In this document: piece by piece, positions 1 through 5,338 of the stretch
How positions within the stretch are numbered: position 1 is the stretch's first letter
Layout of the letters: the number at the start of each line of letters is the position of its first letter
Translations under genes and position numbers: made by a program
Assembly (NCBI GenBank): GCA_017860985.1
Contig: JAGFXG010000169.1
Location: forward strand, 1-5,338
Source: Deltaproteobacteria bacterium
GTDB taxonomy: Bacteria > Desulfobacterota > Syntrophia > Syntrophales > Smithellaceae
DNA: 5,338 nt
Direction of reading: 5' to 3'
The notes under the pieces: generated by a model
What the model saw: the letters and a program-made list of their open reading frames with translations, nothing else
Database searches by the model: none
Told to the model about the DNA's origin: nothing

Positions 1-285
1 TACCTGGCAGGACTTTCCGGCAAGCATGATGTGATTGTTCCGGAACTTGCCGAGGGTTATCAACCGCTGCATGCAGTCTATTCACGCAACTGCCTGCCTT
101 CCATCAAACGTCTGCTGATGCTGGACAAGCTCAAAGTCACGGGTTTCTACAGGGACATGCGGGTGCTGGGGATTTCTGAAGAACAGATTTTACCCTTCAA
201 TAAAGACGGCCGGCTTTTTCAAAATCTCAACACACCGGAAGATATGGAAAAGGTGCAAGGCACAAGGACCAGGGATCAAGGTTGA
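1..285 (+). CDS. mobA: Molybdenum cofactor guanylyltransferase, MobA-like (C-terminal part, 5' end outside window)
   Basis: Enzymes of this family act in the cytoplasm and transfer GMP from GTP to molybdopterin-bound molybdenum, making the guanine dinucleotide form of the cofactor used by DMSO-reductase-type enzymes. The frame is open from base 1 and gives 94 residues before TGA at 283-285; the GTG at 31 is internal, not a start. Visible family features are the segment PLHAVYSRNCLPSIKRLL (about residues 22-39) and the C-terminal NLNTPEDMEK (about 75-84), both typical of the MobA nucleotidyltransferase fold. The N-terminal glycine-rich GTP-binding loop lies outside the window, so activity cannot be judged. 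The last 11 residues (K84 to G94) are encoded by a 7-bp repeat array and look like an added tail. A probable terminator overlaps the stop, so the gene seems to be transcribed separately from the efflux genes. It could also be another MobA-like nucleotidyltransferase or the MobA half of a fusion. Confidence 0.82.
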   Translation, partial: YLAGLSGKHDVIVPELAEGYQPLHAVYSRNCLPSIKRLLMLDKLKVTGFYRDMRVLGISEEQILPFNKDGRLFQNLNTPEDMEKVQGTRTRDQG

Positions 286-320
286 ATGCCTTCATCCTTT
301 TCTTCCTTGAACCTTGAGCC
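250..320. repeat. Inverted array of 7-bp units (AAGGNNN, then CCTTNNN)
   Basis: Five consecutive 7-bp units read AAGGTGC, AAGGCAC, AAGGACC, AGGGATC and AAGGTTG (250-284). After a 4-bp gap the complementary type follows: CCTTCAT, CCTTTTC, two extra bases, CCTTGAA, CCTTGAG and CC (289-320). The fixed part of each unit is AAGG, or CCTT in the second half, followed by three variable bases. The array therefore has 7-bp periodicity and is also a large imperfect inverted repeat. Its left arm covers the last 11 codons and stop of the mobA-like gene. The periodicity is seen directly; that it is one copy of a dispersed intergenic family is inference. Confidence 0.7.
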
Positions 321-329
321 TATTTTTTA
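272..329 (+). terminator. Probable Rho-independent terminator after the mobA-like gene
   Basis: TCAAGGTT (276-283) pairs perfectly with AACCTTGA (310-317). The stem extends outward through 272-274 with 319-321 (including one G-T pair) and inward through AA 285-286 with TT 307-308, with two mismatches and a loop of about 20 bases. The right arm runs straight into TATTTTTTA (321-329), a suitable U-tract. The left arm overlaps the mobA stop codon. The long loop and mismatches make it less than ideal, but position and T-run fit termination. The hairpin is built from the heptamer array. Confidence 0.6.
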
Positions 330-387
330 TCGAATTAGTATCGAAATATTATATAGATAGGCACTATTTTTTCTTCATATATATTTC

Positions 388-415
388 TTGACAGGAGCAT
401 TACTTCTGAGATAGA
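388..415 (+). promoter_or_regulatory. Candidate sigma-70-type promoter for the tetR-efflux unit
   Basis: A perfect -35 consensus TTGACA lies at 388-393. The best-placed -10 candidate is GATAGA at 410-415 (16-bp spacer), which matches the consensus at only three of six positions, so the -10 is uncertain. Transcription would begin near 421-423, just before the operator palindrome at 427-446, which suits repression by blocking. The region between the terminator and the -35 (about 330-387) is strongly AT-rich, as is common upstream of promoters. Confidence 0.4.
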
Positions 416-426
416 AGCAATTACTA

Positions 427-446
427 ATGAATGAATGTTCATTCAT
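427..446. promoter_or_regulatory. 20-bp palindromic operator, likely bound by the adjacent TetR-family repressor
   Basis: ATGAATGAA (427-435) and TTCATTCAT (438-446) are perfect 9-bp inverted arms around a 2-bp TG centre. The site ends 17 bases before the repressor's ATG and sits just downstream of the candidate promoter. TetR-family dimers typically bind palindromes of this size next to their own genes. Binding by this particular protein is inferred from position and symmetry. Confidence 0.75.
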
Positions 447-463
447 ATAAGTAAGGCAACCCA

Positions 464-1048
464 ATGAACAACTCCGATAAATGCGACGACATCATGCAAG
501 CAGCCATGGAACTCATTGCCGAACGTGGTTTTCATGATGCTCCCATGTCCGAGATAGCTCAAAAGGCACATGTAGCTGCCGGCACGATCTATCGTTATTT
601 TGAAAACAAGGAAGTGCTCATCAACGAGTTGTTCCAGGAAATTGAAGATAAGATGATGGATATTCTCCTGGGCAATTACCCTCTGGGAAAGCCGGTTAAA
701 GAACAATTTTTCTATGTATTCGGTGAACTTTGCCGGTATTTAATAACGCACCCTCTTCATTTCCGTTATATGGAACAGTACTTCAACTCCCCCTACGGAA
801 TTTCTAAACGCCGCGACAAACTTTTGGGTAAGAATATAAATCGTGATGGACACGACACACTCACAGGAATCTTCGAAGAAGGAATCTCTCATCAGATTTT
901 GAAAGATTTACCGATCATCGTGCTTTCTTCTCTGGCCATCGGTCCCATGCTCTATTTGATCCGTGACCATACCCTCGGTTTCGTTGAACTGGAGGAGTCC
1001 CTGATCCGGCAAATTACCGAAGCGTGCTGGGATGCGATTAAGAAGTAA
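464..1048 (+). CDS. TetR/AcrR-family transcriptional repressor
   Basis: This 194-residue protein has the usual length of a TetR-family regulator: an N-terminal DNA-binding domain and an all-helical C-terminal ligand-binding and dimerisation domain. The DNA-binding part is clear: IMQAAMELIAERGF (10-23) is helix 1, MSEIAQKAHVAAGTIYRYF (28-46) is the helix-turn-helix ending in the family's characteristic TIYRYF, and ENKEVLINELF follows as helix 4. The C-terminal domain is divergent, so the inducer cannot be predicted. The ATG at 464 is supported by AAGG at 453-456, seven bases upstream, and by the position of helix 1. The gene lies between a palindromic operator and the adaptor, with its stop overlapping an ATG (TAATG, 1046-1050). 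This suggests autoregulation and control of the efflux genes in one transcript. Its codon use is visibly more AT-rich than that of the pump gene. The family assignment is firm; control of this pump is inferred from context. Confidence 0.93.
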   Translation: MNNSDKCDDIMQAAMELIAERGFHDAPMSEIAQKAHVAAGTIYRYFENKEVLINELFQEIEDKMMDILLGNYPLGKPVKEQFFYVFGELCRYLITHPLHFRYMEQYFNSPYGISKRRDKLLGKNINRDGHDTLTGIFEEGISHQILKDLPIIVLSSLAIGPMLYLIRDHTLGFVELEESLIRQITEACWDAIKK

Positions 1049-1110
1049 TGTCCATGTTTTATAGAAAAAAATTTTTAGTTGTTTTAACCATAATTAAGAT
1101 GTGGCTTTGA
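1048..1110 (+). other. Out-of-frame signal-peptide segment of the adaptor lipoprotein (apparent frame break)
   Basis: A 20-codon frame starts at ATG 1048 (overlapping the repressor stop as TAATG) or, more likely, at ATG 1054. It ends at TGA 1108-1110. It reads MSMFYRKK followed by FLVVLTII and then KMWL, which is the basic n-region and start of a hydrophobic core of a secretion signal. The next hydrophobic stretch and lipobox (VALMLWGC) are in the adaptor frame, shifted by -1. One extra base somewhere in about 1098-1110 would join the two into a normal lipoprotein signal of about 25 residues. AAGAAG (1040-1045) lies 8 bases before ATG 1054 and could be its ribosome-binding site. The TGA overlaps the adaptor's in-frame ATG at 1110 (TGATG). 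Possible causes are a real 1-bp deletion, a sequencing error, or stop-start reinitiation. Confidence 0.7.
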
Positions 1111-2192
1111 TGTTGTGGGGCTGCGGTGACAGGAAGGCGGGAGGCCCGCCGCCAATGCCCGAGGTTGCTGTTGTAACCATGCAGACAAAACCGGCGGTAA
1201 CAACCACCGAACTGGCCGGTCGAACATCCGCCTACTTAGTCGCCGAAGTGCGTCCCCAGGTTGGTGGAATCATTCAGAAGCGTCTTTTCACGGAAGGCTC
1301 CGATGTCAAAGCCGGTCAGCCCCTTTTCCAGATCGACCCCGCACTCTATCAGGCGGCGCTGGCCCGGTCCGAAGCGCAGCTTACCACCCTTCAGCTCAAG
1401 GAGAAAAGGCTCAAGGAACTTCTGGCTGACAAAGCCGTCAGTCGGCAGGATTATGACGATACGTCGGCCGCATTGAAGCAGATTCAGGCAGATGTGCAGA
1501 CCGCACGCATCAATCTGAAATACACGACCATTACTGCGCCCATTTCTGGTCGCATCGGAAAATCCAGCGTTACCGTTGGCGCGCTGGTGACGGCTCACCA
1601 GCCTGTTGCACTTGCGACCATTCAGCAGATGGATCCCATGTACGTGGACGTTTCACAGTCAACAACCGATATCCTCCGTCTGCGCCGCCAGACACAGGAA
1701 GGAGAACTCGACCCAAACACCAATCAGCAGAAAAAGGTAAGGCTTTTTCTGGACGACGGAACGGAGTATCCGCTGAAAGGAAACCTTCAGTTCCGTGACA
1801 TCACGGTCGATCCGACTACCGGATCGGTCATTCTGCGCATCGTTTTTCCCAATCCGAAGGGCGTGCTGCTGCCGGGCATGTTTGTCCGGGCGGTCATACA
1901 GGAAGGCCTTCATAAAAACGCCATGATGATTCCCCAGCAGGCCGTGTCACGCGATCCCAAGGGAAATCCCTACACATTGACGGTGGATATCGGAGGAAAA
2001 GTTCAGCAGCGGGAAATCAAGCTGGATCGCGCCGTTGGCGATGCCTGGCTTGTCGACTCGGGTCTTGCCGACGGCGACCGGGTGATTGTCGAAGGAATGC
2101 TGAAGGCAAAGCCCGGCATGACCGTCAAAGCCGTCCCTTTTGAAAACAACGGCAAAACAAATCCTACGGCCCCGCCCGCAAATACGAATTAA
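1101..2192 (+). CDS. acrA: RND efflux periplasmic adaptor (membrane fusion protein), AcrA/MexA type
   Basis: The adaptor is a periplasmic lipoprotein that links the inner-membrane RND pump to an outer-membrane channel. From GTG 1101 the 363 residues show a lipobox-like LWGC (Cys8), a Pro-rich linker, the first lipoyl/beta-barrel part RPQVGGIIQKRLFTEGSDV (51-69), an alpha-helical hairpin (about 80-141), the second lipoyl half TAPISGRIGKSSV (145-157), then beta-barrel and membrane-proximal domains with VDPTTGSVILR, LLPGMFVRA and PQQAVSRD, all close to AcrA. The tail is Pro/Asn/Thr-rich. The start is problematic. GTG 1101 and ATG 1110 both leave too short a signal peptide and lack a good ribosome-binding site, and an in-frame TAA lies at 1095. 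The missing n-region is present upstream in another frame (1048-1107). As written, the protein would probably not be exported or lipidated, so this may be a frameshifted gene. The pump gene follows after 12 bases. The symbol denotes family resemblance, not proven orthology. Confidence 0.88.
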   Translation: MALMLWGCGDRKAGGPPPMPEVAVVTMQTKPAVTTTELAGRTSAYLVAEVRPQVGGIIQKRLFTEGSDVKAGQPLFQIDPALYQAALARSEAQLTTLQLKEKRLKELLADKAVSRQDYDDTSAALKQIQADVQTARINLKYTTITAPISGRIGKSSVTVGALVTAHQPVALATIQQMDPMYVDVSQSTTDILRLRRQTQEGELDPNTNQQKKVRLFLDDGTEYPLKGNLQFRDITVDPTTGSVILRIVFPNPKGVLLPGMFVRAVIQEGLHKNAMMIPQQAVSRDPKGNPYTLTVDIGGKVQQREIKLDRAVGDAWLVDSGLADGDRVIVEGMLKAKPGMTVKAVPFENNGKTNPTAPPANTN

Positions 2193-2204
2193 CGGAGACG
2201 CCTG

Positions 2205-5200
2205 ATGCTATCAAAATTTTTCCTGGAACGACCGGTTTTTGCATGGGTCATTGCCATCATTATCATGGCGTTGGGTGTACTGGCTATTTACAATCTGCCC
2301 ATCTCCCAGTATCCGGACATGGCTCCGCCCTCAATCTCAATTACTGCTTCCTACCCGGGGTCTTCGTCCGAAACCGTGGAGAACAGTGTCACTCAAGTCA
2401 TTGAACAAAAGATGACCGGCCTGGACAATCTGATCTACATGTCCGCATCGAGCGACTCGGCAGGCGGTTCACGTTTGGAGCTGACCTTCGCCCCTGGAAC
2501 AGATCCGGATGTAGCCTGGTCCAAGGTGCAGAACAAAGTCCAGTCGGCCCTCACGGGCCTGCCGGATGTGGTTCAAAACCAGGGGGTCACTGTTGCCAAA
2601 TCCACGCGTAATTATCTGATGATCGTGTCCCTGGTCTCTGAAGACGGCTCCATGGACGGCGATGACCTGAGAGACTATGCCAAATCCAGTCTGGAAAAAG
2701 TCATGGCGCGTGTCCCCGGAGTGGGCGAAGTGCAAGTCTTCGGCGGCGGATACGCAATGCGCGTCTGGCTGAATCCTGAAAAACTGACGGATTACCGGCT
2801 GACCGTGGAAGATGTGATGGCGTCTCTCAAAGCCTACAACGTAGAGGTTTCCGCAGGACAGTTCGGCGGGGCGCCTCAGGTAAAAGGCCAGCGTTTGAAC
2901 GCACCTATCGTTGTCCAGAACATGCTCTCGACTCCCGAAGAATTTGCCAAAATCCCCCTGCGCACCAATCCGGATGGATCCATTGTGCGAATCAGGGATG
3001 TGGGTCGCACCGAACTGGGTACCGAAATTTATGACATCCAGGCCCAATTCAACGGCAAACCTGCGGCAGGCATTGCCATCCGTCAGGCCGCCGGCGCAAA
3101 TGCCCTGGATACGGCCGATGCCGTCAGAGCAAAGATGACAGAAATGAGCCGGTTTTTTCCTGGAGGGATCAAAGTTGTGTACCCGATGGACTCCACAGCC
3201 TTTATCAAGGTGGCCATCAATGAAGTAGTCAAGACCCTCATTATCGCCATTGTGCTGGTTTTTCTGGTGATGTGGCTCTTCCTGGGCAACATGCGGGCCA
3301 CACTCATTCCCACCATCGCTGTGCCGGTTGTCCTTCTGGGAACTTTCGGCGTTCTCGCGCTCTTCGGTTTTTCCATCAACATGCTGACCATGTTTGCCAT
3401 GGTTTTGGCCATTGGTCTTCTGGTGGATGATGCAATCGTCGTGGTTGAAAACGTGGAACGCATCATGAGTGAGGAAGGACTGCCCCCCAAAGAAGCCACC
3501 GCCAAATCCATGGAGCAGATCACCAGCGCGCTTATCGGCATTGGGCTTGTGCTTGCCGCCGTGTTCGGTCCGATGGCGTTTTTTCCCGGATCCACAGGCG
3601 TCATCTACCGCCAGTTCTCCATCACCATCATCTCCGCCATGCTGCTTTCGGTTGTTGTCGCCCTGATCTTGACACCGGTATTATGCGCGGGGCTTCTCAA
3701 GCAGGTTGAAGCGGGGCATGAACCGGCAGAACATGCACACCCTCTTTTGCGTCCTTTTTTTCTGCGGTTCGACCGCGTGTTCTTTGGCATTCGTGACAGG
3801 TGTGTAAAACTGGTCGATCATTCCCTCGCTCGGAAGAAACGCTATCTGGTGTTTTTCCTGATTATTGTTGGGGTCATGGGATTTTTCTGGCTGCGCATGC
3901 CCAAAAGCTACCTGCCCGATGAAGACCAGGGAATATTGCTTGCTCAGTTAATCATGCCGACAGGCTCCACACTGGAACAGACAGAACACACCGCCAAGCA
4001 GGTTGAGCATTATTTCATGAATAACGAAAAAGAAGCGATGGAATCTGCAATGACCATTACCGGCGTCGGCTTTTCCGGACAGTCGCAAAACAACGGGATG
4101 GTGTTTGGCAAGTTAAAGGACTGGGACCTTCGCAAACGGCCTGATCTGAAAGCGAAGGCTGTCGCGGGAAGGGCCACGATGGCCTTTTCAAAAATTCGCA
4201 ATGCCATGGTGTTTGCCTTCTCACCGCCGGCTGTTCCTGAACTGGGAACATCCATGGGCTTTGACTTTCAGTTACTGGACCGGGGCGGACTCGGCCATCA
4301 GGCTTTGATGAATGCTCAATATCAGCTCCTTGGCATTGTGGCCAAAGACCCGAGAGTGACGAAAGTCCGGCCTAACAGTATGGATGATGTTCCCGAGTAC
4401 CGGATCGATGTGGACTGGGAAAAAGCCGGTGCTCTGGGCATTCCGATTACCTCCATCCATAGAACGCTCTCCGTGGCCTTCGGCAGTTCCTATGTCAACG
4501 ATTTTATTCAGGGCGGACGGATAAAAAGGGTTTTCGTTCAGGCTGATGCCCCCTACCGCATGCTGCCCAAAGACCTGGAAAAACTATACGTCCGCAATAC
4601 ACAGGGAAAGATGGTCCCCTTTTCTTCTTTTGCATCCGGACGCTGGACATCCGGGGCTCCGAAACGAGCAAGGTTCAACGGGTTTCCATCCATCAACATC
4701 TGGGGAGAACCGGCCCCAGGAAAGAGTTCGGGAGAGGCCATGCAGGCCATGGAAGATGCAGTTAAAAAGCTGCCTCAGGGATTCGGTTTTGACTGGACCG
4801 GTCTTTCCTACCAGGAACGAATGGCAAGCACCCAGGCACCCCTGCTTTACGCTTTTTCTATCTTCGTGATTTTCTTATGCCTGGCCGCGCTCTATGAAAG
4901 CTGGACGATTCCTATCTCGATCCTGCTGGCGCTGCCGCTTGGAGTCATCGGAGGTGTCATCGCATCCAGCACCCGGGGAATGCCCAATGACGTCTATTTT
5001 CAGATTGCCCTTTTAACCACGCTGGGACTGACGACTAAAAACGCCATCCTGATCGTGCAGTTCGCCAAACAGGGCGTGGAAAAAGGAATGGGGCTGATCG
5101 AGGCCACACTGCAGGGGGTGAAACTTCGTTTTCGCCCCATCGTGATGACGTCACTGGCCTTTGGTTTCGGAATCCTGCCTCTGGTCATGACCACCGGAGC

Positions 5201-5338
5201 AGGCGCAGGAGCCCAAAATGCCATCGGCACCGGGGTGCTGGGAGGAATGATCACCGCAACAGTGCTGGTACTGATTTTCTCTCCCCTCTTCTATGTTTTG
5301 ATTGAAACGGTCTTCGGCAAACAACATCGGGGAAAACA
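2205..5338 (+). CDS. acrB: RND multidrug efflux transporter, HAE1 family, AcrB/MexB type (3' end outside window)
   Basis: This inner-membrane trimeric proton antiporter captures drugs, bile-salt-like or other amphiphilic compounds from the periplasm and outer leaflet and passes them to the outer-membrane channel. The start at ATG 2205 has GGAG at 2194-2197, seven bases upstream, and gives the typical N-terminus MLSKFFLERPVFAWV. The frame runs without interruption for 1044 codons to the window edge; AcrB has 1049 residues, so only a short tail is missing. The order is TM1 (about 10-29), a large periplasmic porter/docking loop, TM2-TM6 (about 338-495), TM7 (about 545-563), a second large loop, and TM8-TM12 (about 875-1030). 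Proton-relay residues are all present: D408 and D409 in LLVDDAIVVVENVER, K945 in LTTKNAILIVQFAK, R975 and T982 in LRFRPIVMTSLAF. It therefore looks functional. Drug-pocket aromatic residues are partly replaced (Y137, M616, V621). It is co-directional with the adaptor, 12 bases downstream, in one likely operon. No outer-membrane factor gene is visible. Confidence 0.95.
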   Translation, partial: MLSKFFLERPVFAWVIAIIIMALGVLAIYNLPISQYPDMAPPSISITASYPGSSSETVENSVTQVIEQKMTGLDNLIYMSASSDSAGGSRLELTFAPGTDPDVAWSKVQNKVQSALTGLPDVVQNQGVTVAKSTRNYLMIVSLVSEDGSMDGDDLRDYAKSSLEKVMARVPGVGEVQVFGGGYAMRVWLNPEKLTDYRLTVEDVMASLKAYNVEVSAGQFGGAPQVKGQRLNAPIVVQNMLSTPEEFAKIPLRTNPDGSIVRIRDVGRTELGTEIYDIQAQFNGKPAAGIAIRQAAGANALDTADAVRAKMTEMSRFFPGGIKVVYPMDSTAFIKVAINEVVKTLIIAIVLVFLVMWLFLGNMRATLIPTIAVPVVLLGTFGVLALFGFSINMLTMFAMVLAIGLLVDDAIVVVENVERIMSEEGLPPKEATAKSMEQITSALIGIGLVLAAVFGPMAFFPGSTGVIYRQFSITIISAMLLSVVVALILTPVLCAGLLKQVEAGHEPAEHAHPLLRPFFLRFDRVFFGIRDRCVKLVDHSLARKKRYLVFFLIIVGVMGFFWLRMPKSYLPDEDQGILLAQLIMPTGSTLEQTEHTAKQVEHYFMNNEKEAMESAMTITGVGFSGQSQNNGMVFGKLKDWDLRKRPDLKAKAVAGRATMAFSKIRNAMVFAFSPPAVPELGTSMGFDFQLLDRGGLGHQALMNAQYQLLGIVAKDPRVTKVRPNSMDDVPEYRIDVDWEKAGALGIPITSIHRTLSVAFGSSYVNDFIQGGRIKRVFVQADAPYRMLPKDLEKLYVRNTQGKMVPFSSFASGRWTSGAPKRARFNGFPSINIWGEPAPGKSSGEAMQAMEDAVKKLPQGFGFDWTGLSYQERMASTQAPLLYAFSIFVIFLCLAALYESWTIPISILLALPLGVIGGVIASSTRGMPNDVYFQIALLTTLGLTTKNAILIVQFAKQGVEKGMGLIEATLQGVKLRFRPIVMTSLAFGFGILPLVMTTGAGAGAQNAIGTGVLGGMITATVLVLIFSPLFYVLIETVFGKQHRGK

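Noticed and set aside
328..345. Direct repeat TATCGAA at 328-334 and 339-345, 11 bp apart
   Set aside because: The helical-turn spacing is suggestive of a binding site, but two 7-bp copies in AT-rich DNA are too little evidence.
343..387. AT-rich inverted repeat (GAAATAT at 343-349 with ATATTTC at 381-387)
   Set aside because: It is made only of A/T-rich pairs with a bulge and a 22-base loop, and is not followed by a T-run; chance similarity in AT-rich promoter DNA is likely.
443..706. 87-codon minus-strand frame overlapping the operator and repressor
   Set aside because: It overlaps the conserved helix-turn-helix coding region and has no independent support; a divergent gene here is unlikely.
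1060..1080. Slippery-looking run (AGA AAA AAA TTT TTA) as a programmed -1 frameshift site
   Set aside because: A -1 shift here enters a frame that ends at TAA 1095, before the adaptor frame opens, so it cannot produce the adaptor.
1105..1110. CTTTGA, as in the prfB programmed +1 frameshift
   Set aside because: A +1 shift leads to a stop at 1127-1129. The adaptor needs a -1 shift, and no prfB-like upstream Shine-Dalgarno element is present.
1236..1598. 120-codon minus-strand frame within the adaptor gene
   Set aside because: Antisense shadow of a well-conserved adaptor domain, with no ribosome-binding site or family resemblance.
2469..3047. 192-codon open frame on the minus strand
   Set aside because: It lies wholly inside the pump gene, which is clearly coding on the + strand, and its translation shows no recognisable domain.
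3083..3604. 173-codon open frame on the minus strand, rich in Ser, Thr, Met and Ala
   Set aside because: It is antisense to transmembrane-coding sequence of the pump; the skewed composition is what reverse reading of hydrophobic codons gives.

Overview
The window looks like chromosomal DNA of a Gram-negative bacterium. It carries the regulator, periplasmic adaptor and inner-membrane pump of a tripartite RND multidrug efflux system, placed behind the 3' end of a molybdenum-cofactor gene. The moderate GC content, the MobA-type neighbour and an intergenic array of 7-bp units suggest a Desulfobacterota-like (deltaproteobacterial) host. That assignment is inference from style, since there is no rRNA or other marker gene here.

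Layout, all on the + strand. Positions 1-285 hold the C-terminal 94 codons of a MobA-like molybdopterin guanylyltransferase. Its last codons run into an inverted array of 7-bp repeats (250-320) that also forms a probable Rho-independent terminator ending in a T-run. Positions 321-463 are AT-rich and contain a candidate promoter (TTGACA at 388) and a clean 20-bp palindrome (427-446), the likely operator of the next gene. Positions 464-1048 encode a TetR/AcrR-family repressor. Positions 1048-1110 contain a short reading frame that looks like the start of a lipoprotein signal peptide but is one base out of frame with the adaptor. Positions 1101-2192 encode the AcrA/MexA-type periplasmic adaptor. 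Positions 2205-5338 encode an AcrB/MexB-type HAE1 RND transporter, intact over 1044 codons and still open at the window edge, probably only a few residues from its end.

How the parts work together: the repressor probably binds the palindrome in front of its own gene and so controls a regulator-adaptor-pump transcription unit. Adaptor and pump would couple proton influx to export of hydrophobic or amphiphilic compounds through an outer-membrane channel protein, which is not in the window and could lie downstream.

No wholly new system is visible. The points most worth a second look are the frame break inside the adaptor's signal peptide, the heptamer inverted array that supplies the MobA C-terminus and its terminator, an adaptor coiled coil shorter than AcrA by exactly one heptad per helix, and substitutions in the pump's phenylalanine-rich drug pocket.
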